A DNA stretch of 32,158 nt from Bryobacterales bacterium (GTDB lineage Bacteria; Acidobacteriota; Terriglobia; Bryobacterales; Bryobacteraceae), in NCBI GenBank assembly GCA_020847975.1, contig JADLBD010000230.1:1-32158 (forward strand). The letters are read 5' to 3'. Positions 10,001 through 17,751 of the stretch are shown piece after piece (the first letter of the stretch is position 1; each line of letters begins with the position of its first letter). The notes under the pieces are model-generated. The model was not told the origin of the DNA, ran no database searches, and saw only the letters and a program-made list of their open reading frames with translations. The translations under genes and the position numbers were made by a program.

Positions 10001-10763
10001 GCAGGGACTTCTGCTGCAGCAGCAGGCGCGCCCCGCCAAGCACTACGTGATCGACTACGGCTATAACATCGAGAAGACCCATACGTATGAGCAGAACCCG
10101 GATGCGCTGTTTCCGCTGGACGCGACCCTGCGGTTCGCTTCGCTGATCACCAGTTTGACGCGCGACACTCGGGACAACCTGCTCGACGCGACACGCGGGT
10201 CGATGATCTCCCAATCCTTTGAATGGGGACCCGCGGTTCTGGGTTCCCAGATTCGGTACGTCCGCTATTTTGGGCAGTACTTCAAGTTCATCCCGTTGTC
10301 GAAGCCCGCGCCGGTTCCGTTCTCCGCCATGGAACGGTCCCGTGTGGTGTTCGCGGGCGGAGCGCGGGTGGGGTTCGCGGGCGGACTCGGCGGCGACCAG
10401 TATCCGATCGCCAAGCGATTCTTTTCTGGCGGCGGCACGACGATCCGCGGTTTTGATTTCAATTCCATTGGGCCGCGTGATGCTTTGGGCAATCCGGAGG
10501 GCGGCGACTCGATGATTGTCCTGAACGGCGAACTGCGCTTTCCTCTCTTCAAGATGTTCGACGGTGTGGGTTTTGTGGATGCGGGCAATGTTTACCCGCT
10601 GGCGAGCGACTTCGATCTGACCAACATGAGAAAGTCAGCGGGGTTTGGACTGCGTGTGAGAACTCCCTACATTCTCATCCGCGTGGATTATGGCGTGAAG
10701 CTCGACCGCCGTCCGGGGGAAGGGTTCGGAAAGCTATTCTTCAGCATTGGCCAGGCGTTTTGA
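4041..10763 (+). CDS. TamB-like/AsmA repeat protein fused to an Omp85 (BamA/TamA-type) outer-membrane assembly protein
   Basis: One uninterrupted 2240-codon frame encodes two proteins that are normally separate. Residues about 6-23 form an inner-membrane anchor. Residues about 30-1180 are AsmA/TamB-type beta-rich repeats, a lipid-conduit-like fold. Residues about 1180-1493 match the TamB C-terminal domain (VKLVGDY-like strands, GVITFTNEQRIEPSLDI, TLTSDPPAPESDILAMLLTG). A basic linker (R1496-R1499) leads to about five POTRA domains (about 1506-1902) and a 16-strand-type beta-barrel (about 1905-2240). The barrel carries the Omp85 TIRGFDF motif near residue 2134 and a terminal Phe. TamB and TamA cooperate in outer-membrane protein and lipid traffic; here they are covalently linked. 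The start is GTG 12 bp after the preceding stop, with no good Shine-Dalgarno, so translational coupling is likely. The frame has no internal stop, and fusion by sequencing error is unlikely. Confidence 0.9.
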   Translation: MRKVKWIAGSLLVLIVLFAVCIRLLESARVQRLVADELISALRQQGMQLELKSLDYSILRMCAVATGVTIRSSAAPALPPIASAERVQLRMDAARLLRGSYWIESAVVDGPKVRLVVKAGGGDNIPRLPPRDPQAKPADVLIQSLTVKGGSLQVDDEEHRVTVSLPVWDAEAHGDPSTLAHEIQLSTRRAGELRYQGRGEALAGLTARVLARKDGVVIRAVNLQAGNAELKVAGTVQPLSAPLLNLSIEATAAIGPLARFAGLGQKLAGSAQTRLTVTGPVAQPVVQGSLSASEFVYDPYLRGVNFAAGLRYDGAPGRVRISSFEARSPALALSGNADLALTQGASRASIHLSRANLGELTARLSKVRIAGNAQGDLHASWEGLAAERASGEGTFSLQRGALAQDTVPVSGAVHVKARQGAIELAIAPLEMFGAQLNGSAALDARRRLSGHVTAAVPDLAKTRSDWNVFSGKDLDVPVAGPAELTADLAGTLEAPEAAVALSAPRTAIGRLRDVALRLSATYSPQSVRVSEAETSWHGQSIRGQGSIGFGGESPSLDFHLRLHNASLESILAGAGRSDIPLRGALEGEADVSGTVSKPQGTAMLYATYLSAYGEAFGKASLRARADGGTARIEQLRLDKAPGQTLEANGIYDLSTRRMSFTATGRNLVLEHLAAIGGKPLQATMDLTATGSGTIDNPEGASQLRIRKARYGGDLIGSIDVQLTAANHQLSATLDSPDFRLHAEAAAGTDSPYPARFEVQARGTEIGKLPLHIQEPLKGTLQGVVRGSGNLADWQNGTASAEFDTLALEVRGQKVRNDGPLQFSYRNGTLQAAHAVLVSSQSRLELAGAFPSQLHVKGSVDLDTVSALLPEQKAKASGQLTVDGDLLGTWKKLDAAMRFQVTDANLDVAGMPPVAHLSLQGQIRNGTVTGELSAQWASGRITSSGEVPLGLFPLPEEIVRKEGPANLSLQVKGVNLASLPGVPSTLGGVVSLRLDAEAPKADLDSLTAHLQIDELQLRSGDMRVQQSGVSSIRIEHRTARIEQFNLTGSGTDIRLSGAAGLSGEQPLDLKAEGSFNAAIAAAMAGGIKLQGPARLQLVVSGTIAKPGMNGFVETDNATLAIPSQKLAVENLKARVDIEGTLIRLSRLSGVLNGGALTASGRVRYQQGFLNDINLGMKAGNVYLDFPQGLKTISNVDVNLHGTSDRMEVSGRVTVEEGSYKEPLTLQGGLLQYIRSGQDARAGAADEESLLSKLEFRINVNTAQPLLVDNNIAKVNVSARLKLVGDYTRPGMTGRITIDEGGQLMLNERNYSVERGVITFTNEQRIEPSLDILAQTQLKDYDVSVQISGGGSERITTTLTSDPPAPESDILAMLLTGRTLEQVRGHESEVAKDQVLSYLAGSASASLTSQLQKVTGISEVRIEPQLIQDEANPTARLTIGEDITPKLSLIYSMNLADSRDQIYIARYDITRRFVTQLTRQSDSSYRMELRQDLRLGGRRRRTSAADERIERLIGKVHFLGEDYFGESKLRDKFKVKPDQKYDFFKIRNGLDRLEKMYSNAGLLESRVRLEKETQPKTVDLTVNITEGPKVQFVYEGWSVPGSVQEAVKNAWRDGAFDEQRMEDSKRQILGALLKDGRLDATVEATVSIPEKGERRVLFDIHPGERFAKVDLAFDGAKGISADTLKEQLERARLMTALYVEPRKATDALEAYYRRQGYLAASVSVPRIEKNTAMHTARVVVPIKEGPLFHVGNIEFSGNHAISSNTLRSALPLHSGDVYLPKLREDAAGKLRDLYGEEGYNRADITSSLDLEAAAGKVNVKFAVTENKQEVIEDIVVRGNRYTSANLVLTQLHLAKGDPVVLSRIGAARRNLYNTGAFALVDVERVAVPGTAGNNQQPVRLTVRVQEIQPWEIRYGGYYDTDRGPGGIVDVSNRNMLGSARVLGMRYRYDADLHELRPYFSQPLLRRFPLQTTASGYLRKEIMPGFITDRQGLLLQQQARPAKHYVIDYGYNIEKTHTYEQNPDALFPLDATLRFASLITSLTRDTRDNLLDATRGSMISQSFEWGPAVLGSQIRYVRYFGQYFKFIPLSKPAPVPFSAMERSRVVFAGGARVGFAGGLGGDQYPIAKRFFSGGGTTIRGFDFNSIGPRDALGNPEGGDSMIVLNGELRFPLFKMFDGVGFVDAGNVYPLASDFDLTNMRKSAGFGLRVRTPYILIRVDYGVKLDRRPGEGFGKLFFSIGQAF

Positions 10764-10768
10764 CGCCG

Positions 10769-13700
10769 CTATGAGAGCAGCAACTCGAGATCCTCGCGCT
10801 TGAGATCGGCGATGAAGCTGTTGCTTTCGGAAATGATGGCTTCGGCCAAGTCCCTTTTCGAACTCTGAAGATCGAGAACTTTCTCCTCGACGGTATCGCG
10901 CGCGATGAGGCGGTAGGCGAACACGGGGCGAGTCTGCCCGATGCGATGGGTGCGGTCGATGGCCTGCGCCTCGACGGCGGGATTCCACCAGGGATCGAGG
11001 AGGAACACGTAATCCGCGGCGGTGAGGTTGAGCCCGAGGCCGCCGGCCTTCAGACTGATGAGGAATAGTTTGCAATCGGGGTCGTTCTGGAAATGCTCCA
11101 CGCAGCTTTGGCGGTCGCGGGTGGAGCCATCCAGGTACTCGTAGGTGGTTTTCCGCGCGTCCAGGTGGCCGCGAAGGATGCCGAGCATGCTGGTGAATTG
11201 GGAGAAGACAAGCGCCTTGTGGCCTTCACTGAGCACTTCCTCGAGTTGCGGCAGCAGTGTATCGAGTTTGGCGCTCGATTCGCCGGCGTGCTTCTTGTCG
11301 ATCAAGCCCGGATGGCAAGCCGCCTGGCGCAGGCGGAGGAGCGCTTCAAGGATCTGGATCTTGGACCGTCGGAAGCCGCTTCTTTCAATGCGGCCGAGGA
11401 GGTTGCCGCGGTAATAGTCGCGCAGTTCATCGTAGAGTTTCCGCTGCGGCGGATCCAGGTCACAATAGATGGTCTGTTCGCTTTTCTCCGGCAGTTCCCG
11501 CGCCACCTGCTCTTTGGTGCGGCGGAGGATAAAGGGACGGACCGCGCGCGCCAGCAGGCGGCGTGTCTCTTCGTCGGGATTCCGGAGGGCGCTCGCGGTG
11601 GCTTGCAAGGCGGAAGCGCCGCCGAGCATGCCGGGGTTGAGGAACTCGAAGAGGCTCCACAGTTCGCCAAGGTGATTTTCGATGGGTGTGCCGCTGAGGG
11701 TGAGGCGGTGGCCGGCGGTCAGGAGACGCGCGGCCTTCGCGGATTCGCTCGCCGAGTTCTTGATGGCCTGCGCTTCGTCGAGGATGACATAGTCGAAAAC
11801 GAAATCCTTGAGATCGAGGACATCGCGGCGCAGCATGCCGTAGGTGGTGAGCACAAGGTTGTACTGCGAGAACAGCGCGGGATCCTTGAAGCGGTTGGCG
11901 CCGGAATGATCGAGCACGGCGAGGCGCGGAGTGAAGCGGGCCGCCTCATTCTTCCAGTTGTAGATGAGAGAGCGCGGAACCACCACGAGGGAGGGCCCGG
12001 CGCCCTGCTGGCGGCGGTATTCGAGCAACGCCAGCACTTGCGCCGTCTTGCCCACTCCCATGTCGTCGGCGAGGCAGCCTCCCCAGCCGAGTTGGGCGAG
12101 GAATTCCATCCAGCCCAGGCCCTCGCACTGATAGCCGCGCAACTCTCCGCTGAAGCCCGGCGGTTGCTGCCTGGGACGGATCCCTTCAAACGAACCAAGC
12201 CGCTCGCGGGCTGCCCGGAACATCTCGTCCACCTGGATCTCTTCGCGCTCGGCGAGGAATACATCGAGCAGGCCGGTCTGCGATTTCGAGTAGCGCAGAT
12301 GGTCCCCTTCGGCTTTGCCAAGCCGGAAGAGCGTTCCGTAGCGGGAGAGGAGTGCTTCCGGGAGAAGGCCGTAGGAGCCGTCGTCGAGCAGAACCATGCC
12401 CTCCCCCTTCTGCAGGGCTTTGATGAGTTGGGGCAGGGGGACATGACCTCCGCCGAAATCGACTGCGCCGTGCAACTCGAACCAATCGATGCCGGAGGTG
12501 AGTTCGGCGTGGAAAGATTCCGGCTTGCGGAACATCTTGCCTTCCGCTTCGACGTGCCAGCCCTCCTTGACGAGTTCTCGAGCGATGACCGGCAGTTTCT
12601 TCGCGGGGACTTCCCAAACGCTGCCGGACTCGTAGTAAGCATAAGAAGGCCGCTTGAGGCCGTTATCGACCAGGAGTTCAACGGCCGCCTTCTCGGCGCC
12701 CGGGTCGCGGTGAATGAATCTCTTCGCTCCGGCTTCGTAGGCGCCGGTGTTATTTTCGTCGGGCTGGAAGGTATGGCCGTCGTAGTCGAAGAACAGTTCG
12801 CCGCGCAGTTTGGAACTGGACTGCGCGCGGTAGGCGTACGATCGCAGGGTGGGGGGTGAGATGCGCAAGCAAGGACGCGGCGCAACGCGCACGTCTTCGT
12901 AGCGCAGATCTTCCGGAAGGGATACCCGCGGGGGGCGAGGCAGTTTGACGAATTCTTCGAGAAACTGCGGGCCCTGGCTGACGGGAATGACGATCTGCTT
13001 TTCCTTGCGCAGCGCCTGAGTCCAGGAGAATGCCCCGTGGTGCTGGTAGCGGGCAATGCGGTTGCGATGCAACAGGAGGCCATCGGAAAAAAGGATATCC
13101 GGATCTTCAACCCCGAGTTCCTCCGAATCGCGGGTGAGGGAGCCGCGGATCTTGAAGTAATCGCCTTCCTGGTCAATCCGGAGGGAGAAATCCCAGATGG
13201 GGCCGTCATCCCACTCGAGAACAGGCATCTCCTCAGCGAGAGCAGAGTTGTCCCTGCGCAACAGGAATCGGCCGCTCGCACAGAGCCGCGGAATGACAGA
13301 ATCGGCGAGCGGTGGAGTGAGGTAACATCCGGAAGACATCTGCTCGTAGGCCCATCCATAGGAGGATTGCGACGTCCCGAAGAGGACGGCGAGAATCTCC
13401 CGTTCCTCCGGATGAGGGAGGGACGCAACCTGGGCGCGATAGATTTTGTGCGGCTTCAGCTTGCCGAGACGGCCGCCCTCAAGGGGGTCGCGGATCTCGA
13501 TGGCCACGAAGAAGCGTCCGGTGGCAAGGCAGGTTTGCCATTCGAGGAGGTAGTGGATCTGGCGGCCGGGCAGCCAGTGGTCCGCGTGATAGGCGCCAGG
13601 CTGCGAAGCCGTACGGATGTCAGAGAGCAGTTTGTGCCAGGCGGGAGGCGGCGGAGGGGCGGGCCTTCTCAATATCGTTCGCCGCTGGATCGGGCGGCCG

Positions 13701-14059
13701 CGGCGAGGCGCCTCCGGAACTATGGCTTCGCCGGCTTCACGGTTTTCCAATCGTCCCGCGATGTATGGCCTCCCGCCCATTCTTCCGAGGAGGTAACTTT
13801 TCGAGTCCGCGGCGAGAACGGCTGCCCACATGTGTTTGCACAACCTGTCTTCCCCAGGACGCAGACAATCGCAGGAGGGCGTAACGCGGTCCCCCTCGCG
13901 ACGGAGTGTTACCTTCAAATCGCGCGAATCCTGTACGACGACTTCGATGCTCCACTGGTTCCCGCTGACGATACGCACAAGGCCGTCCTCGAACAGAGAA
14001 GCGCCGGCAGCGCTTGTCGAGCCATGGAAAGAATGTGAGAGGAACCGCTGGAGGTACAT
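10769..14059 (-). CDS. SNF2-family ATP-dependent helicase/translocase with SWIM zinc finger
   Basis: The 1096-residue protein has an N-terminal SWIM zinc finger (C63-x-C65-x8-C74-x-H76). A long middle region follows, and then a complete SNF2 ATPase. Motif I is DDMGVGKT (near 660-670), a slight change from the usual DEMGLGKT. Motif II is DEAQ (near 760), motif III LTLSGTPIENHLGELWSL, and motifs V/VI are SLKAGGLGLNLTAADYVFLL and IDRTHRIGQTRP (near 1030). Bacterial members are dsDNA translocases implicated in transcription or repair, as RapA is; the exact role here is unknown. It ends 5 bp from the convergent TamB/Omp85 gene and starts 50 bp after the upstream minus-strand gene, so the two may be cotranscribed. 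No clear Shine-Dalgarno precedes the ATG. Confidence 0.92.
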   Translation of the reverse strand: MYLQRFLSHSFHGSTSAAGASLFEDGLVRIVSGNQWSIEVVVQDSRDLKVTLRREGDRVTPSCDCLRPGEDRLCKHMWAAVLAADSKSYLLGRMGGRPYIAGRLENREAGEAIVPEAPRRGRPIQRRTILRRPAPPPPPAWHKLLSDIRTASQPGAYHADHWLPGRQIHYLLEWQTCLATGRFFVAIEIRDPLEGGRLGKLKPHKIYRAQVASLPHPEEREILAVLFGTSQSSYGWAYEQMSSGCYLTPPLADSVIPRLCASGRFLLRRDNSALAEEMPVLEWDDGPIWDFSLRIDQEGDYFKIRGSLTRDSEELGVEDPDILFSDGLLLHRNRIARYQHHGAFSWTQALRKEKQIVIPVSQGPQFLEEFVKLPRPPRVSLPEDLRYEDVRVAPRPCLRISPPTLRSYAYRAQSSSKLRGELFFDYDGHTFQPDENNTGAYEAGAKRFIHRDPGAEKAAVELLVDNGLKRPSYAYYESGSVWEVPAKKLPVIARELVKEGWHVEAEGKMFRKPESFHAELTSGIDWFELHGAVDFGGGHVPLPQLIKALQKGEGMVLLDDGSYGLLPEALLSRYGTLFRLGKAEGDHLRYSKSQTGLLDVFLAEREEIQVDEMFRAARERLGSFEGIRPRQQPPGFSGELRGYQCEGLGWMEFLAQLGWGGCLADDMGVGKTAQVLALLEYRRQQGAGPSLVVVPRSLIYNWKNEAARFTPRLAVLDHSGANRFKDPALFSQYNLVLTTYGMLRRDVLDLKDFVFDYVILDEAQAIKNSASESAKAARLLTAGHRLTLSGTPIENHLGELWSLFEFLNPGMLGGASALQATASALRNPDEETRRLLARAVRPFILRRTKEQVARELPEKSEQTIYCDLDPPQRKLYDELRDYYRGNLLGRIERSGFRRSKIQILEALLRLRQAACHPGLIDKKHAGESSAKLDTLLPQLEEVLSEGHKALVFSQFTSMLGILRGHLDARKTTYEYLDGSTRDRQSCVEHFQNDPDCKLFLISLKAGGLGLNLTAADYVFLLDPWWNPAVEAQAIDRTHRIGQTRPVFAYRLIARDTVEEKVLDLQSSKRDLAEAIISESNSFIADLKREDLELLLS

Positions 14060-14109
14060 TCCGAAAATTTAGAATCGCACATTCCAGGGAGGGCGTCACC
14101 AAGCGGGGG

Positions 14110-16545
14110 TTAGCGTTTCGGATACGGCGCGCCGTAGCCGCGCACCGAATGCCAGATAGCCCGGTTGAGCAGGTCTTCCGGCGCTTCATCGGGCTCATCG
14201 AAATCCATACGCATCGAGGCCTGGGCCAATTGCCGCTGGAGGCCGCGAACGGCTTTGAGCGGCGGATTCATTTCATCGAGCGGAATGCGGTTGGGCAGCG
14301 CCGTGTAGGGAGAATCGTCGGGCTCGGAGGCGAAGACGGAAAACATCGGCTCCGCTGCGAGATCGAACTGGCTGGTGGGCGGAAGGCCGAGGATTTGCTC
14401 GATGGTGCGGTACATGTGAATGGTGGTGTAGAAATTGGAGTCAACGGCTTTTCGCCGCACCCAGGGGCTGATGACCATGGCGACCGTGCGGTGGCCGTCC
14501 ACGTGGTCCAGACCGTTCTGGGCATCGTCTTCGACGACAAAGATGGCGGATTCCTTCCAGTAGCGGCTATGCGAAATGGCTTCCACCAGGCGGCCGAGGG
14601 CGAGGTCGTTGTCGGCGACCATGGCGCGCGGCGTGGGGAACCCGGGCGCGGTGCCGCTGGTGTGGTCGTTGGGCAACAGCAGGAGCACGAGCGGCGGCAA
14701 ATCGCCGTTTTTCTCGTAACCGCGGAAGTCTTCAAGGAACCGGTCGACGCGATACTGATCGGTGACCAGCATGCTGAAGCCGGGATAACGCGTGGAGTAG
14801 ATGTCCTGAAGGCCGAGGATGGGCGTGCGGGCGGTGATGGAGATTCTTCCGGCTCCCGATTTCCAATCGTGGTAGATATCCGTCCACGTCGATTTGGAAG
14901 GGGTGATGGTGACAAGCCCGCGTTCGCCGTAGGAACGCACCGGGATCCGGTGTTCCTTTGCGTTGTCCCAGAGGAACGCGGTGGGGGCGAAGAGCATCGG
15001 ATTCTGGTCGTTCCGTCCGTTACTGTACTTGTGGAGCCAATCGCCGGCGTATCCCTGCGTGCACCAGCGGTGGCCGAGCGCGGATTGATCGCCTGGCGCG
15101 TAGAAGTTATCGAGGATGGTGTATTTCTCGACAAGCGCGTGGTGGTTGGGAGTAACCTCGCGGCCGAACTGGACAAGCGAGGAGTCGCCGTTCGCCTGGG
15201 GGAGATCGCCGAAGACCTGATCGTAGGTGCGGTTCTCCTTGATCACATAGAAGACGTGCTTGATGGACGAGGGTTGGCGGCCGCCGGCCGGTACAGGCTG
15301 CGCGGCATGGTTGTTCTGCATCACCTGCCTGGTGAAGCCGGCGAGTTGTTTTCCGGAGGGAGCATCCATGAGGGAGACGATGCCCACCCGGTCGCGGTAA
15401 CTACGTCCCTTAGCGCCCTGGCGCGTGGGTGCGATGGAGCCGAAGCCGTAGCCGCTGGCGATGTACAGCCGCCGCGAATCCGGAGAAACCGCGACCGCCG
15501 TGGGGTACCAACCGGTGGGGATGAAACCTTGCACCGCGGGTTGCTTCTTCGAGACATCCACCACGGCAATGGCGTTGTTTGCGGCGTTGGCGACGTAGAG
15601 GGTACGGCCGTTGGAACTGACGGCAACGGCGTTGGGAGAGCTGCCGAGAGGCGCCTTCTGAAAGGGCCTGACGTTGATGGAGCCCATGAGACGGAGCGAG
15701 CCGGTGTCGACTACGGAAATTGAATCGCTGTTCGCGTTGGCGACATAGAGGCGGTTTGTGCCCGGGTGGATCGCCATTCCACTGGGGTGCAACCCGACTT
15801 CGATTTCCGCCGTGACTGTCCTGGTCTTTGTATCGATCACGGAGACGGTGCCGCTCGATGGGATGCCGCGCGGGTCAAGGACGATGGGGTACACGCCGTC
15901 CGTGCGGTCAGATGGCCGCGGGCGGCGCCCCGCCCAGTTCGTGACGAATACCTGATGCGGCGTGGCGGCGACGGTGTAGGGATAGCTTCCCACCGGCACT
16001 TCGGAAATGGCGCCGCTGTGGGTGTCGATGATGGCCACGGCGTGCTTGAGATTCAGCGCGGCATAGAGCGTGGAGCCATCCGCGCTGAGGACGAGGCCGC
16101 TGGGCGCGGAGCCGGCGATCTTCCAGGCGTTCCGGAACTGAAAGCGATCGCCGGACTTATGGAAGACCTTGATGTCATGATCCTGGCCTCCGCCGACGTA
16201 CAGCGCATCGCCCGTCGGGCTGAAGGCGACGCCGGCGAAACTGTCGCCAAGCGGCAGCGTCTGCTTCACTGTGGCGGAGGCGACGTCGATGAGATGCAAT
16301 GCCCGCGGGGCGAAATTGCTTCCGGTGACGACGGCCAGCGACTTCTCGTCCGGGCTGAGCACCAGGCCCAACGGGCGGTCATTCACTTCGACATGCGTGC
16401 CGGCGGGAGTGAGGAATTGCCCCGTGGGGATGAGATAGCTGCCATCGGATTGACGGCCGATTCTCCAGATCCTGCCGCTGCTGAAGGCTAAGGCCACCGC
16501 GGCGAGCAGGGCGGACACGATCGCGGCTCGGTGTCGAAACGTCAT
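14110..16545 (-). CDS. YncE-type beta-propeller fused to an alkaline-phosphatase-superfamily phosphoesterase
   Basis: The 811-residue product has an N-terminal hydrophobic export signal (AIVSALLAAVALAFSSG). Residues about 40-400 form a YVTN/YncE-type seven-bladed propeller with repeated blades, such as RTLYVANAANNAIAVVDVSKK and NRLYVANANSDSISVVDTGS. Residues about 425-790 form a phosphoesterase domain of the phospholipase C/acid phosphatase (AcpA) type. Its motifs include VIKENRTYDQVFGD, FYAPGDQSALGHRW and a metal-site cluster VVEDDAQNGLDHVDGHRT. The likely activity is hydrolysis of a phosphate mono- or diester in the periplasm or outside the cell; the substrate cannot be read from the sequence. 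It is transcribed away from the epimerase gene, with only 42 bp between their starts. Confidence 0.9.
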   Translation of the reverse strand: MTFRHRAAIVSALLAAVALAFSSGRIWRIGRQSDGSYLIPTGQFLTPAGTHVEVNDRPLGLVLSPDEKSLAVVTGSNFAPRALHLIDVASATVKQTLPLGDSFAGVAFSPTGDALYVGGGQDHDIKVFHKSGDRFQFRNAWKIAGSAPSGLVLSADGSTLYAALNLKHAVAIIDTHSGAISEVPVGSYPYTVAATPHQVFVTNWAGRRPRPSDRTDGVYPIVLDPRGIPSSGTVSVIDTKTRTVTAEIEVGLHPSGMAIHPGTNRLYVANANSDSISVVDTGSLRLMGSINVRPFQKAPLGSSPNAVAVSSNGRTLYVANAANNAIAVVDVSKKQPAVQGFIPTGWYPTAVAVSPDSRRLYIASGYGFGSIAPTRQGAKGRSYRDRVGIVSLMDAPSGKQLAGFTRQVMQNNHAAQPVPAGGRQPSSIKHVFYVIKENRTYDQVFGDLPQANGDSSLVQFGREVTPNHHALVEKYTILDNFYAPGDQSALGHRWCTQGYAGDWLHKYSNGRNDQNPMLFAPTAFLWDNAKEHRIPVRSYGERGLVTITPSKSTWTDIYHDWKSGAGRISITARTPILGLQDIYSTRYPGFSMLVTDQYRVDRFLEDFRGYEKNGDLPPLVLLLLPNDHTSGTAPGFPTPRAMVADNDLALGRLVEAISHSRYWKESAIFVVEDDAQNGLDHVDGHRTVAMVISPWVRRKAVDSNFYTTIHMYRTIEQILGLPPTSQFDLAAEPMFSVFASEPDDSPYTALPNRIPLDEMNPPLKAVRGLQRQLAQASMRMDFDEPDEAPEDLLNRAIWHSVRGYGAPYPKR

Positions 16546-16549
16546 TCTA

Positions 16550-16558
16550 TGCTAGGAT
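16550..16558 (+). promoter_or_regulatory. Possible extended -10 element for the epimerase gene
   Basis: TGCTAGGAT contains the extended TGn and a -10-like TAGGAT at 16553-16558, about 30 bp before the ATG at 16588. No convincing -35 lies at the right distance, which extended -10 promoters can tolerate. This 42-bp gap is the only intergenic DNA between two divergent genes. Confidence 0.3.
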
Positions 16559-16587
16559 ACGGCGCGTTCGGTTCGTTTGGAAATCGC

Positions 16588-17751
16588 ATGAACAAGCAAC
16601 AACTCTATCACCAGTACAAAGCCTTGCTGCTCGAGGGCATTGTCCCGTTCTGGTGGCGGCACGGAGTGGACCATGAGCACGGCGGCGTGCTCTCGTGCAT
16701 GGCGGAAGATGGCCGGCCGGTCAGCGGGGACAAATACATCTGGTCGCAGGGCCGGTGGGTGTGGGTGTGCGCGGCGCTCTACAATCGCATCGAGCGGCGC
16801 CCGGTGTTTCTCGACTCGGCGCGGCGCACCGTGGAATTCCTGCTCGCGCACGGGAAAGATGAGGAAGGCCGATGGGTGTATCACACGACGCGGGACGGGC
16901 AGGTGGTGGAGGGGCCGGCAAGCATTTTCTCCGATTGTTTTGCGGTATACGGCTTCAGTGAATACTGCCGCGCCGCGCGGGACCCAGCGGTCCTGGCGGA
17001 GGCGCTGCGCACCTATGGCTCGGTGCGCCGCCGCGTCGAGTCGCCGGATTTTCACGAAATGGCTCCTTACACCCTGCCGCCCGGCCGCAGACCGCACTCG
17101 GTTCCGATGATCCTCACCGAGGTGTCGAACGAACTGGCGCAGACGACGGGCGATCCGGAGATCGATAAGGCAGCCGGGGAGTATGCGCTGCGGGTGATGA
17201 ATCATCACGTCCGGCCGGAATGGGGAGTGCTGGTCGAGTTCCTCGATTCTTCCTTCCACACGCTATCCGGGAATGAGGGAACGGCGGTGATGCCGGGGCA
17301 CGCCATCGAGTCGATGTGGTTTGTCCTGCATTGGGCGCGCCGCGCCGGCCGGGAGGACATCATCGCGAAAGCCGTGGAGGTGATCCGTCGGCACCTCGAG
17401 AAGGGCTGGGACCCGGAATATGGCGGCATCTTTCTGGGAATCGACGCGCGGGGCGGCGTGCCGTTTCTCGCCAACGCGGAGAAGAAGGTGTGGTGGCCTC
17501 ATACGGAGGCTCTCTACGCGCTGCTGCTGGCCCATGAACTGACGGGCGAGGAGTGGTGCGTGGAATGGTATGAGCGCGTGCATGATTGGTCCTTCGGCCA
17601 CTTCCCCATGCCGGAGGTTGGCGAATGGCGGCAGAGGCTGGACCGCGCCGGAAATCCGATTACGGAACTGATCGCGCTTCCGGTGAAGGACCCGTTTCAC
17701 CTGCCGCGGGCGGTGATTCTGATCCTCGAGTTGTTGCGGCGTTACGCGTAG
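16588..17751 (+). CDS. N-acylglucosamine 2-epimerase family sugar epimerase/isomerase
   Basis: The 387-residue product has the usual length and (alpha/alpha)6-barrel look of the AGE/RnBP/cellobiose 2-epimerase family. Visible family motifs are QGRWVWVCAALYNR near the N-terminus, FSDCFAVYGFSEYCRA, the catalytic-histidine segment PGHAIESMWF, and KVWWPHTEALYALLLA. Members interconvert GlcNAc/ManNAc or epimerise or isomerise aldoses and glucose-containing disaccharides; which of these applies cannot be decided here. The ATG at 16588 has GGA at 16579-16581 and gives the usual N-terminus. A GTG at 16531 in the same frame would overlap the divergent start codon and is less likely. The last 10 bp overlap the antisense end of an SDR gene remnant. 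Confidence 0.9.
   Translation: MNKQQLYHQYKALLLEGIVPFWWRHGVDHEHGGVLSCMAEDGRPVSGDKYIWSQGRWVWVCAALYNRIERRPVFLDSARRTVEFLLAHGKDEEGRWVYHTTRDGQVVEGPASIFSDCFAVYGFSEYCRAARDPAVLAEALRTYGSVRRRVESPDFHEMAPYTLPPGRRPHSVPMILTEVSNELAQTTGDPEIDKAAGEYALRVMNHHVRPEWGVLVEFLDSSFHTLSGNEGTAVMPGHAIESMWFVLHWARRAGREDIIAKAVEVIRRHLEKGWDPEYGGIFLGIDARGGVPFLANAEKKVWWPHTEALYALLLAHELTGEEWCVEWYERVHDWSFGHFPMPEVGEWRQRLDRAGNPITELIALPVKDPFHLPRAVILILELLRRYA

Noticed and set aside
11093..12859. Long plus-strand frame (588 codons) opposite the SNF2 gene
   Set aside because: It is antisense to clear SNF2 helicase motifs; its Glu/Ala/Val-rich composition is typical of a shadow frame in GC-rich DNA.
14014..15723. Long plus-strand frame opposite the propeller-phosphoesterase gene
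   Set aside because: It is a shadow of a well-supported minus-strand gene with recognisable domains; no domain in the plus frame.
16531..16587. Upstream GTG start extending the epimerase by 19 residues
   Set aside because: It would cover the start codon of the divergent gene and add residues not typical of the family; ATG 16588 has a usable ribosome binding site.
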